From contig ML133383.1 of assembly GCA_003864495.1 (NCBI GenBank), forward strand, positions 7,796,880 to 7,860,879: a stretch of 64,000 nucleotides of DNA. The letters are read 5' to 3'. The notes beneath the pieces are model-generated. The model was given only the letters and a program-made list of their open reading frames with translations. It was not told where the DNA came from and did not search any database. The stretch comes from Nemopilema nomurai (lineage: Eukaryota; Cnidaria; Scyphozoa; Rhizostomeae; Rhizostomatidae). A program made the translations under genes and the position numbers. This document shows, piece after piece, positions 48,172-62,000 of this stretch. Position 1 is the first letter of the stretch; every line of letters begins with the position of its first letter.

Positions 48172-50034
48172 TAACTAATTTGGCTGCTAGTTGGGGAACT
48201 TTTGGTACTGAGCCTTAGGGCCTTAGCCAAACTTGCTTAAAAATAATGCGTGTAATACAGTAAAAAATAGATATTTGGTCCCAAAAAGTTTCAAATTCTG
48301 TCCTGAGATAGTCTCAGGAACTCTATTGGCAAAGCAGCCTGATGGATGATTATAGCTTTTCAGCCTTTTCAAGCTTGAGCATTCTTGAGATTCATTAAAA
48401 TTTAATTCTGTTTGTAAGAAATTTTCATTTTATTTGGCTAACTGACAACAATTCATTCACCCAAGGGTAGACTGACTGTATAACCAATCACATGCTACTG
48501 AAAAAAGTCAAAATGAAGTTAAGGAAATTTTGGAAGAAGCATGAAATAGTAATAGAGGTGCTCATAAAGAATCTCTGCTGCAGACCTGCAGGTTAAGCCT
48601 CAACAACTTTAAGGCTGAAAGCAAAAGTTTGCAGTAAGCTGCAGAATCTTGTAAACAATATGATGATCATGGTGCTAGATATGGTGCTAGATAAACGTCT
48701 TCAGTCCCCAATTGTTTATTATTTTTCTTTCATAAATTTGGCTTTATTTGATATTGAAAATTTTTTAAAGACAAACCTATCTAATGTATAATCATGTCTA
48801 TGTATTCTACAAGCTGATCTACCTTCCCATTTCGGGAATAGCTCAAACTCAATACTTTTGTGGTTTTTAGATACAGTAGCACATGGCCACTAATCAAGAA
48901 AGCTCTGCTCAGGAAGCCTTTAATACACCAAACAAGTTGCTGCAATCAACGGATTCATTTGAAGGTTTAATAGAGGGTTTTATAAGTTTTCTGAATTAGA
49001 TATTTGTCTAGTTCAGCTGCAATGCGCAATTGATTTTTTTATCCATATGATTAAAGAACCTGTAAAAGGCTGAAAATGTTAGGCCTCATCTTGCCTAAGA
49101 AAATTATGTGAGTGTTTTTGCTCTAGAAATAAATGTATCAAATACATTTAAAAGATAATTTTTTTCATAGGGCTTTTGCTAACTCCAGTTTGAAACCCAA
49201 GCAACAATTATTAGTCTTTGTGTCAACTATCAAATATGGGCTCAAAATGTACCTTTGTAAAACTGAATCACTTTTTTTGCTATTTTGAGGAAGCTACTCT
49301 CTTTCTAAACGAAAATGTGTTCTAGAGAATTAAGATCATAGACAATATTTATATCATTGGGCAAGCTAGGTTGTCCTATCATCCTAGAGTTTTAGATTGT
49401 GTCTACATATTTTTGTAGAATCCCAAGAAGTGATCACTAACTGGTCACTAGAAAACTTATCATACACCTCTCTCGCAAGCCTCTTGTGGTTTTCAGTCCA
49501 CAACTGGCTAGTTTTTTATCTCAGCTTTTATGCTGTTTTCTAGTGTTTACTTATAAGTGTTAGGTAAAAAGTATTTTAAGTATGCAAAAATTTTCTGCTG
49601 TTCCATATTAGCTTGATTCATTTATCACAGTTCCTTTTGAGACATGCCAAAACAATCTTGCATGCAATGTGTCATTATTTAGCCTGTCATCGAACTTTGC
49701 AAGCATTGGTATGCTATTGAATTGTATGTTGTATTACGATAAATGTAATCAGCAAAACTCACTCCAAAGAAGATTTCTCTAAAAGTTCTGATAGAAGTTA
49801 AATTGTTCAACACCACTTTTTCGGGATACGATTTTTCATGTAAATTAGGAGTTTTAACAAACAATATCTCAGACATCATTTTACCGTATAACAACATTTA
49901 ATGATAGGGTACTGTGTTGCCGCTAACATGCAATATTATATCAGCTCGAGACCCAGCTATTTGTTATCTCTAGCTATGTAGTGAATATATATTGTGAACA
50001 ATTGTTTTGTAATCTTTAGTGATAGGTGACGAGG

Positions 50035-53000
50035 ATGGCGAGCAGATTGAGTTACTTGAACGCAAACCTGTGTCTACAGAAGTTGTGGCAGAAGAAAAAG
50101 AATCAACCCATTCAGATGCAAGCAGCCTACAGCAGCAGCAAACGCAGCAGCCTGCCCGACCAATGGAGCAGGAACATGCCGGACAAGACAATGAGGTTGT
50201 CCATTATCCGGATAGATTTTAAAGCAAAAAAGCACAAATTTTAGCTAGAACCGAAGATTGACAAAACTGGAATCTTCTTTTTGTTTACGGTGGTATAAAT
50301 TGCAAATCTGGTCACTGCATTCTGGATAATTCGAACCATTTGGTATGGCTTCCTTCTCAAAAAAACCTGTTATTCGAAAACTCTAGTTGCAAGTGTAATG
50401 AAGTTTGTTTCGATTCAACTATCTCGACATGCAAGTAAGAACCTTTTCATACCCATGAAGACGGAATTTGAAGGAAGGAAGCTGATCTTGTTCAGGCTGA
50501 GTGAGAAGAGCTGTTTCCAAGAGGCTACCAGTACTGCTCTTTTGCATTGCATTCTTTTATTTATGAAGAAATGTGTTTCGATATTTTTAAGTGTGAGAGA
50601 CATCTTTTGATATAACCTTGAACATCCTCTGTCATGGTCTTGTTGTCCATGTGTAATGGTAAATTGGTTTTTACAGATATATGAGTTTTTCTGCAAGGTA
50701 TGTTGCTGTGGGATCAAGAAAAATGAAAACTTGTAAGTTGTATCCTATGTCAGGCTGATTAGAAATTTTTTTCAAGATTCAAGGGCGTGTTGCTTTATAT
50801 AGGGTTAGCACTGTATTTATAGCTGATGTATCATTTTGTCCAAGTTCGAAATAAAATAGCCCTCTTTTGCTCATTGTCGCAAACATGAAATTTGTTGGTA
50901 TCACACCTTCAGTAATCAGTTTGTACGTTTGGGAAATATCATGTCCAACGCTGTTTGCTAGAAAAGGGATTGATATTGTTACAACTCTCTAATATTCAAC
51001 ACTTATAACTCATTAATTCCTGGTTTTTATGCCTCCATTCAGCGTTCCTTCACCTTTCCTCAATTTCGAGAACGTAGCTACATTCGAAAGAAGGAAAATA
51101 TTAATCTGTTTTGCAAATTCAAAAGCAATTAGGGTATGGTATAACTAACTGGCTTATGAAGGCATTATAGAATTAGGCAAAAATCATGATTTAATAACAG
51201 CCTATACCTTCAGCAACTAATCTTCCTCCTTATGACTACTGGTCTTCTTCCTAATTTCTATTGGCTAGTGCTTTTCTTCCGTATGACTATGGATCTTCCT
51301 CGGCTCTCCATTTAGCGAACAGTCTCCGTCCTTATGATTACTGGTCTTCAATTGCACTCCCTCTAGCTACTGGTCTTTTTCCTAATTTCTATTGGCTGTG
51401 GTTTTTCTCCGTATGACTATCGATCTTCTTTGGCTAACAGTCTCCCACCTTATGACTACTGGTCTTGTTCCTATCTTCCTTTAGCTAGTGCTTTTCTTCC
51501 GTATGACTAGGGATCTTCCTCGGCTAACAGTCTCCCGCCTTATGACTACTGGTCTTTTTCCTATCTTCCTTTAGCTAGTGCTTTTCTTCCGTACGACTAG
51601 GGATCTTTCTCGGCTCTTCCTATAGCTAACAGTCTCCGTCCTTATGACTACTGGTCTTTTTCCTATCTTCCTTTAGCTAGTGCTTTTCTTCCGTACGACT
51701 AGGGATCTTTCTCGGCTCTTCCTATAGCTAACATTCTCCGTCCTTATGACTACTGGTCTTTTCCCTATCTTCCTTTAGCTAGTGCTTTTCTTCCGTACGA
51801 CTAGGGATCTTCCTCGGCTCTTCCTATAGCTAACATTCTCCGTCCTTATGACTACTGGTCTTTTTTGTATCTTCCTTTAGCTAGTGCTTTTCTTCCGTAC
51901 GACTAGGGATCTTTCTCGGCTCTTCCTATAGCTAACATTCTCCGTCCTTATGACTACTGGTCTTTCTCCTATCTTCCTTTAGCCAGTGCTTTTCTTCCGT
52001 ACGACTAGGGATCTTTCTCGGCTCTTCCTATAGCTAACATTCTCCGTCCTTATGACTACTGGTCTTTTTCCTATCTTCCTTTAGCTAGTGCTTTTCTTCC
52101 GTACGACTAGGGATCTTCCTCGGCTCTTCCTATAGCTAACATTCTCCGTCCTTATGACTACTAGTCTTTTTCGTATCTTCCTTTAGCTAGTGCTTTTCCT
52201 CCTTCAGGTTCATTTATGGGTTTTCTTCATTACAATTTCATATCCGTTTAGATGTCAATGCGTAAAGCCTATCACGAATCATGCTGATGCCGCTGACCAC
52301 CCCAGCGCTAGCCAACGGTCGCCCACAACCAACGCAAGAGAAGTCGAGCAGAATGAAGTGACTGGCAATGTGTTTTTCCAGCTAAATGAAGTGACTTGCA
52401 GTCAGGCAAAACATGCAAAAGTAAGTTTTCTCCGGCGTGAATAGGATTCTTTACCATCACTTGGTATTTTTCTATTTGTTGAACTCTAACCAAATTGAGC
52501 CATGCCTTGATAAACATACGTTAAAGGAAAGGAGGGCAAAAGGCTCGCCCCTCTTTAATCATTGCACTCGTATTATTTTTAGATAATCCACTAGAGCACA
52601 GCATTGCAATATTTGCACCTCTATATCCTCTTGCCCATTCAAAGTGAATAACAAGTTTGACACGTGCTTCTACAAACTATCACATTTCCATTGCTTTGAA
52701 ACTTATCCGCTTGTCTCTAATGTCATTTATTGGTTTGATACTTTTTCCAGTACACCCGCGTTAGTGACGCCAATGCAGCCTATTTACATCACTTAGAAAG
52801 TTGGGCAAAAGATGTGGTACCTGAAATCTGTTTGTCTTTTATTGGTGGTTGTCAGAAGGGTTGCATCAACGATGAACTCGAAAACACAATAAGAGCTGGA
52901 GTTAACAATGTACGTATCGACAACCCTGATTCATTGCTTCTTTGGTATATTCCTTGAGGCAATTGCCACCCCCTTCTTCATGTCCACCAAGATTGGAAGT

Positions 53001-56000
53001 GGCGATTACTTGAATACCACTTTATATCACTATATATCACCAGTTTGCTAATTATCACTAGATCACTTTATATCGCTAAAATTCACAAAAATTCACAGGT
53101 GTATCAAACTTTGAAAGTCACGTCAAACAGCATTATGTTAAGTTGCAGAAGGAGATTCCTTTCAAATTCCTAAAGGCGGTTCAAGATTCTTGACAGGGTC
53201 TGTAGAAACGTAGCTACAATGCCCTCCAAAAGTTGTTGGAACACCGAGATTCTACTCGTAATAAATGCATTTTTTCACTTCAATTCCCTATTTCAAGCAG
53301 ACAGAACCCCCTCCCCCCCTTAAACAATGTTGTGAATTTAGGTGAACATGTCGCTAAACATGGGTTACACAATCTGCGCTCCAACATACATTTGTTTTCA
53401 TTTTCCAGTCGGAAACCAACATTGTATATGGGGGAGGGGAGACGTTTAGTAGGAAAGATGATTGGACTGTTCCAACACTTTTGGCGGGCATTGTAGCTTT
53501 GTTTTGAGAAGAATCTGTTCTGAGGAAAGTTTAATGTTGTAGAAAGCGTGCAGTGTACATAGATCGGCTTGGACTGAATTAATGGAGAAGTTAACCTTTT
53601 TTGAATTGGTCGTTTTGACTAAATGCTTGAATATGTATTTCAAACACACTTTGATATTGCGCGACAACTCAAGACGGGGGGGGGGGGGGGGGGGGCTAAT
53701 CTTTCAAGGCAGGGGTTAAAAAAGGAGGGCATTTGGAAAGATGGCCCATTCGATTAGTTATACAACAAGGCAGAGCTGCAAAAACTATTTGCCTTGATTG
53801 GAACTTGATTGGAACAGTACTCATGAATACTTTAAAGGGCTTCTAATTTGGTGGGTGTGGACAAAGTTTCCAATAAAACGTCGTAATTTGGTTATTTTTG
53901 AAACTTAACATTTTTGATATAACGTTTTGATAAAAATTAAACAAGAACATTGAACAGTTGCTTTTTATCAAATTTTGCTGAGAATTTTCTGCTAAGCTTA
54001 AAAATTTCTTGGAATCTTGTTCCCAGGTTCCAATTCTTTTTGCAGCTCTGCACCATGGTGATCATATTTTCTATTCAGATTCTAGATGTTTACAAGTGTG
54101 TTTTGATTACCAGAGGCACTCATGTCGAGCTCTCCAAATTGATCGGGTCCCTTGTTAGCGGGAAATTTGAAACTTGGAAAGAGTCCTATACGAGCTCTTC
54201 TTGCATTGGTGTAATTCCTTGGCAGTACATCAAAGGACGTCAGTCTTTGACTGCTACAGAGGCAGAGGTAAATTTGTATTTAGTTATAAACACTTGTTCT
54301 TTTGGTTGAAATGTCTTAAGTCAGAATGGGAATTTTTGCGTGTTTTGTAGGTCAAAAGCGAGTTGATGCGAGTTTTTCCTTGGTAAGTATGCGCGAGAAT
54401 GCGAGTTTTCTTTGGTCAGTATGCGAGGTAATGCGAGTTTTTGCAAGACAGAATGCTAGTTAGTGTGAGTTTTTCGTACGTAAAGGGGTTCATGCAGTCA
54501 TCATAGCTTGTTCTCTTTGTAAAGGGACAGCCTCGTACATTCTCGTACTATAACCCTACGATACCGAAAGATGGACGCAAACCATCGGAAGATGACGGCC
54601 AGTTCCCCTTGGACGCAAACCACCGCGAATTTTTCTTCGTCGATGACGGGACAACAGAAGCAACGTTTTTCTCCACGCTGACCCAAGCGTTTTATGAAGG
54701 TTAGACTTCATTGCAACGTTTATATTATGAACAGTCTTAATCTCAACCAGTCACTATCAACAATTTTTTGGCTGCTGTGCTATTTAGACAAAACATGATT
54801 TAGACTGAGATTATTATAGACATTGGAATTTACTGAAAATATCTCTGGCACTTAGGTGTGAGCAGTGTTGATCAAAAGTTAATATGCTCGATTAAATTAG
54901 TTTGGTGAATGTCAGAACTTTATTTTAACCATACATTGCCTCTTCCTGGTCAAAGACTAGGCTATGTTAAATATTTTCTGGCTAAAGTTGATTTCCCTGT
55001 TATGTGCATTTATGCATTTAATAAAGCCATGTCCAATAGGTTGAGTTAGGTCTGGTCTTCTCAGACTCAGTTTTATATAAACATGACTTGATTTTCTTCA
55101 GCTAAATACAATGATTGTTTTACTTTAAAGATACAAAATCATACTATGATGCTAGATTGTATGATCACTTTGAAGCAAATGCAGTCTTTGCTTCATTTAT
55201 TGAATGACTAAGTTTGAAATCGTAAACAGAATATTCTACTCAGGCTCTGAAATAAAAATAGCGTTCCATAAAACATTCGATAGCTAGCACAAAAAAGCAA
55301 TTCTGTCGATTGTGTACAATCAACCATTAACTCTCAGCGATCCTAGTATTGTATAATACACTCACTTTCTAAGATGCAACTAGGCATCAAAACAGAGGTC
55401 TCCAATACCATATTGGAGTTCATGGAGTGGTCCAAGACAGCAAAACTTTCAATATAGGCACAAACATAGAGATGTGCGCACAAACACAAAGTTTATTTGT
55501 CTACTTCTTAGAATTTTGCAGAAAGTTGTGAGCCAGATACTTTTGTTCCCATAAACAAAAACAACTTTTTTCCTCCTCTGTACATTCCTCTGTGTCAGCT
55601 TTCGGTTATTTTCCGACGTTTGCATACTCTTTTAAGAGTGTCGGATGAAAGAGTAATTAAAGTATGCATAAACTGTCTTCGTTATTTCTAGCCATTGTGA
55701 AATCCGTACCTCGAGTCATTTCCTCCGTATGACTAGTTCATAGAAAAGTAATAATCCCACTCAAGGCATCGCGATGATTGATACTTTCTTCCTTTATGGA
55801 TTGCTGTTTGCGAATGCTATTTGTAGCTCTAGCAAGCAACCGTCTTTTTTGTGCCTTGCCTCTAGCCAAGATTCCAACCACCGTCATTCTTGCTGGAGGT
55901 GGCCGAACAACTCTGCAGATGGTCCATCGTATGCTTAGCGTAGGTCTCGCTACGCACCCAGTCCCTGTCATTATAATGAAAGGTAGCGGAAGACTTGCCG

Positions 56001-59000
56001 ATCTGCTCTTGGAGCTGATTCGCTGCTGGGATTCGATGTAAGTTGATCGATGGTGTTTCCAGTCGCAATCTTTTAAGCTTATCATTCATTAAATCGAAGT
56101 ACCTTTAAGCATGATGCTGCCACAATAATCTTTCCATCTTATCTAGTCTTATTCCATCTTATTCCATAAGTTGCTGGAGGGCTGGGGGCTACTCCTCTAG
56201 GAGAGGCAGAGGGGGCAGGAAGTGTCCTTGAATACATTATTTCTATGAAAGGATTATAGGAGCTTAGTTGATGACCACTTCGGCTACTTTCGCCATTTTT
56301 TATTTCCATTTTTAAAGTTTCAAAAAAGGCAAATTCCCTTTCTGATACTATCGAACTTTGGTACAGGGAATTGTTAATTTTTTCGCAACAGCGTCGGATT
56401 GTGCGCCGTATTCTCTGAATTTTGCAATGAGTAAGAAAATAATATATAAGAAAAGATATTAGTCAGGAACAAAGCAAGCAGCTCCACACACAGTGCTTAA
56501 CCAGGGTAAAATGAAGCCAGTATGCCGGGCCAAATTATAGGTATACATAGATTCAGTTAATTCTAAAATTATATAAACATAATATGCGAATCATTTCAAC
56601 ACCACTAGCTTTGCAAATATGCATGATTACTTTTTGCCAACAATCAGAATGAATATATTTCATGTTAACCTTACTGTGTGCCTTGAAGTGTATAAAATCG
56701 CTGGAATAGATATTTATTTGGTTTGTTGTTACTTATTGTTATTATCGTTTGCCTCTTAGCGGATTATTTAGACTTAGAACAAATCAAAATTTTTCAACTT
56801 TTTAAAATCACCATGATCTTCATAAAGCCAAACGTTGCGATTGGTGACAATGCCCATTTATACCCACTTGTATGGAGAATAGTGTAAAATTGTATCGGCT
56901 GAACATATCCATATAAATATTTTATAACGTACCAATAGCCATCCTACCCCTTTATTCGATTACGTAAGTAGACAAATTCTACGATTTGCCCTCAGCACCA
57001 ATGCTGCACCTCCTACCATAATCTCCATTAGGTGCCCTTGGACCCTCAGTTGATTTTTTGTCTCCTACTCGCAAGCAACAAATCACGAGAATTATTTTGT
57101 TTCCCTTTCTTTTCATGAGCAGTTTGTTTTTTCAGGGTGTCCGAACCTGAGAAGTGCAAAAAAATAGAGACATTGCTAGAACAGTATGAAATATGGGACA
57201 GCTCTACGCAAGGAAAATATGTTTCTTTGCTGTTTGATTGTCTCGAGGAGAAAAGAAAGTTTGTAAGTTCCCAAATATTCCTTTTTACTTGTAAGTCTGA
57301 TTAAGTAATTTGCCTTTCTAGTTGTCCTTCTTTTATCCTGATGCACTGAATCATTCCTGATGCACTGAATCTGTAATTGAATTTTCTGTAAGAAAAGCAC
57401 TCTTATGCCTTTTAATGACCACGACTTAGGCAATAGATTGCAGACTTTAGTGCGAAGTTTTGAAAACCCTACGATCACACCAATGTGACTCTTTAACTTC
57501 ATTTTTTAAAGCTGTTCGAATGCAAAGCAAGTGAAGATCTGAAAGAAAAAATCATACAAGCAACGCTGTGTTCAAGCGGAGGTTTTGCTTTTATTGCTCC
57601 ATTCGCAATATTACGACGTTATTACGACCTCTATTGTCATACAAAATGTTATCAAAAAGGATAAACACATCAAATGCCTCTCTGTCAAACACCGGGCCTA
57701 TGTTTTGTTGTGGGTGCTAAAGTAACTCCAATCACTAGGGTCGCTAGGACTGATGGGACGGCTGCGGCAGCTGGAGATCCCCAGGTCAACTGCTGAAATT
57801 TACTAAGGCACATTTATGGAGTCACCTCGTGGAAACTCGATAAGGCTGTATCGAAAAGGCGTCATATTTTGCAGTTAAACGCGACATCATGTTACCGTTT
57901 TTTGTTCATGTATCCTTTGGTATTCAACATTTACCCCTAGTTGCATTTACAGTCAACAGTTTTAGGCAAATAAGGTTCTGTTGTATTCAATAGCTGCACC
58001 AATATTTCCTACGCTACGAAATCTCTTCTATAATGAACTAGGAATGAAGAAGTAGCGCATACGTTTGCATCAACTCAAGTTTTGAAATGAGTTTGATTTC
58101 AATCTACTTGAAAAAAGGCGTGTGTACATGTCCTGAAAGATGTAACTGCAGGACAGATGGATTTTCAATGATCTTCTTAACAAACCTCTTTTTTAGTGGG
58201 CGAAGCTTTGGCACTATTTACTAGGATATCAGTGGCTTTGGAATCCTGCGATCCGAAACTCGCAAGAAACTTAATGGGACAGATTAAAACCCATGATGTA
58301 AGTCTACATTTTCTTTAAAAGAGTCATTAAATACCTGTTTTATTTACGATGGTGCAATAAAGATTATTTATGATACATATAAAAGCTGAAATATTTGGAG
58401 TATCAAGTCTCTTCGGCTGCTTATTCCTCTATTTTATAGGATTTCATTGATTTTAGCACCTCTTTGTAGCTATACAAGCGAAGTAATATGTTTCTCACCA
58501 TCGAAAATACCTCTTTATTTTAAAGCCTTTGGATCGTTTTGTTTTTACCGTAAAAAAATTATATCAACAATCCTATTGCAACTTTGTTATGGCGTTCATA
58601 TAAGGAAGATAAGTTGTGTTTTTACTGGAATTAAAGTCTGTTTATTGCTGAATGCCAGAGTAAAGGTATGACATAAAAATAGATTGGTAAGTAGCAAGTA
58701 TGGTAAAAAATGCGTAGTTTTTGTTGGCCTAGGGATGCCTCCGAAAATTGGCACTTGTGAGAAGCAATATTGCTACCTTGATTACGTGCATTGATAAGAG
58801 GCTGTAAGAGTTTGGTGACAACCATTTTTTCGTCCCAGTGTCACCAGGGCAGGAATATTCGTTTCATTAGGTCATTAAAATGTTAGGGGGGCATTTTGCT
58901 GCTTGGATGTAAAGAAGGAGCACTGACTGGAAGTGACAGAATTGACCAAGAAACAAACAAACTCAAGGCTGAAGGTGTCCTAAATTTTGAGTCAACGAGA

Positions 59001-62000
59001 ATCTGGCCACAGGGAAACCGCAGTCACAAATTACTTAAAGTAGCAGAATCGGAAGGCCCTTTGCAGAGTGACCGAATGTTGACTGAACTTAACTAAAGGA
59101 TTTATTTCAATAAAATATGGATCGCAGATTCTGGTCAGGATTCTCCAAGATCATGTCAGAAGTAACGTTATCAGGTGCTTTTGATTGCCTGATTTCGACT
59201 TGTACCTTGAATCAAAATATTCTTCATCTCTTGTAATGGTCTTTAGAAGGCAGACTCAATATCGACGATTCCTTAAACTGCGCTTTAGACCAACGCAGCT
59301 TAGAAAACGCAGCAGTTGCGTACTTATATAGGTGAAATGGAGTATGTGTCTCAAAGCATCTTTTCATTGATCCTAGATTACGAAAGAGTTGCTAAACAGT
59401 TGTTTGTTGAAGCAAAACATAAAACACATGAAGTATTTATTGGAACACTGCGAAGTTAACTTACAGAAATTCGTTGAAAATTGGTTGCATGACTTATACA
59501 ATGTTGATGAAAATCAAAGGATGGTAAGCCAATTTTTATCTAATCTTCACTGTCTACAGTTTCATTAGAAAAATTTCTAAAAATTTCTAAAAATTTCATG
59601 CTGCTTTAAAGTGGCTTTTATCTGGAAGAAGGGAATGCCCTTTTTTAAGGAATCCTTAAAGCAAATGTCTCTATTAGACTCCCCAGGCTTGAAGCCTAAA
59701 ACGAGACAATCATTAAACACTGTCCCAAGCAGAGCACCCTTTAAGATCAAAAACATATTTACAAAGGAGCAGTGTAAGCACCGCGTTGTTTGCAAGTGCC
59801 AACAGTGAATAGACAAACGTGCACTACATTTTAGAATTAGTGGCGTGGCAATAAGTGGGGAAAAACAGCACTTCAGCTCCATACAAAAAGACTTCACCTG
59901 CCTGCGGGCCAGTAAAACGACGATTCAGTGTCCACATTTGAACAGCTTTCACTTATAAACACACGGTGGTGCATTTATTGCGCCTTACTGATGCCTGGAT
60001 TTTCTTGCAATCGTTAAACATGTTCAAATAGTTTAGGTAGCTTACCCATGGACTCGATTGTGTTTTCTTTAAAGTGGCAATGTGTACTTTTTACTTGTCG
60101 GTGAGCCAGGCTACGAGCTAGGCTGTCGACAAAGTTTGACATTTTTACGGCCAGTGTATTGGATAAGATGCAATCGGGTGCCATCCTGTTTAATTATTGC
60201 ATATGTTTCGTATTGCATTATTATTATTGCATCATACGATGTTGAATTTTAGAACAACGTACTGTATGATAATGCATTTGATTGCCCTGTACTTAGAATC
60301 GATCTGTTTCTTAACAGGTTTTTATGTCTTGACAGGATGCAGTTATTTGCTACTTCAAAGTTCAAGTGAGTTGAACTTGGCGTTTGCTGCTAATCATCCC
60401 AAATGTTACAGTTGGACACGCTCGTCGATTCGCTCGTTCCGACCGAAAGCCTGGTGTTACTCTTTTTAGCAGCTTCAGTTTTTTCCATACCATAGCTGCC
60501 ATTTTGGCATATATTCAAGTTTTATTCAGAGAGCTCTTCATCACATTGTTTTCTTCTCGTTAAGACGGGATTTCTTGTTGATTTGAACTTTCCTGTTCCA
60601 CTCCCATACAAACATGCTCTCCCATTTCCTTTGTTGCTATTTTCGTGAACAAATTTTTGACACGGTCAGTGTTAGACGACAGAAGCATGCGTGCATATAT
60701 CTTCCAACTTGTAGTCCTACCGCAGAATCAGCTGGGTCTTCCTTGGATGAGGGTAAGGGAAAATCGTCCACAAGTGAGGGAAAGGGGGGGGGGCTAGGTT
60801 ACCTTTAGTTGAATGAATGAATGAATTAATGGATGGCTTCCTTTGCAAAATTCACTGAAAACGCCGCTAAAACTCAGAAGAATTTGTGAGGCATACTAGC
60901 TATTTCAACGAGACAAATTATCCAACTGTCTTTGCTATCCACGGCAACCTTGATCGCTATTTCAGTTTTGTCCTGATTCTATCAATTTCCTTTCTACAGA
61001 AAGATGATGAATTGGATGCTTCCACCATTAATAGTGCACTCAACTCCCTCTGCAATAATGACACTGCAAATGACGTTCATATCGCACGACGCTTCAACAA
61101 TGCAAAAGTTAAAATAACGTACAACAAGGAGGTCGGTGCCAAATCCATATACCCTGAGATGACATAGTGGAAATTGCAGGCGCATGCGCACCACATAAGA
61201 CAATCCATAATGGCGGCACCACTGCAAGCCTGCGCTGTAGCAAGAAGATTTTTAACCTCGTGAAAGCTGTAGCTGACATTCAAGTCATCATTTTTCGGCA
61301 CCTACATGGGTTTGCCGTTGCTAGCATAAACTCTTATAATTTCAAAACTACTAGTTAGATTTGTCTTTGCTGCCTAGAAAATGTAGGCCATAAGATAAGG
61401 ACTAGAAAAACACAATCCTGGCTTTACATGCGTTTTTGCTCAACGAAATTTTGTCTTTCAAAATCTCCAGTTTCAAATGTTTTTCGGTTCAGAATCACAG
61501 CCTTAAAGAATCTTTCCTAGTGCGCATGCGCCCGCAATTTCCACTATGTCCCCTGAGATCCTTTTGTTTTTATCAATGTATCTTGGGAAATGTCTGCCGT
61601 TGCTCCGTCTCGTTTTCATTACTACACAACGAAGAGTTTGCAACCTGTATGGAAATTTTGTTAGCTATCTTATCAAGCTCAGTACGTTTATATAGCTATA
61701 TTTCTCCGTAGGTCATCAACTCGGTTCAAGCGTTGTTGATTAATAGAACCATGAGGCTTCGTTATGAAACCATCAATTTCCTATGGTTCTATGATAAATA
61801 TAATCCACTGTCGAATGCCCTTCTTATTTACGCAATCCTGACCGGAATCCGGAAAATCTACAGAAAAACTGGAGTTTTCAGATACGTTCCTGATGAGTTC
61901 GAAGATACAGTCAAGTATGCATGTTGATACATTCTCTTTTTTGTTTTTGTTTTTCAAGTTGACGTAGTGGTAAACCCGTCAGAAATAACCAAGAACTGCG

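Larger units (their letters stand above)
47281..50034. other. Upstream flank of the TRPM gene, no gene seen
   Basis: It contains an AT-rich inverted repeat (47417-47494), a CCCC-rich palindrome near 48151, and otherwise unique AT-rich sequence. Any TRPM 5' UTR exon would be here but cannot be placed. Confidence 0.5.

Noticed and set aside
54501..54686. Minus-strand 61-codon frame
   Set aside because: It is antisense to TRPM exon 5, which is supported by family motifs.
58896..59096. Hydrophilic 66-codon frame in TRPM intron 9
   Set aside because: Flanking TRPM exons join in phase without it, and no good acceptor/donor pair frames it.
60711..60749. Candidate extra TRPM exon between TTGTAG and GTAAGG
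   Set aside because: Its length of about 38 nt breaks the phase between exons 10 and 11, and the needed frame contains a TGA.
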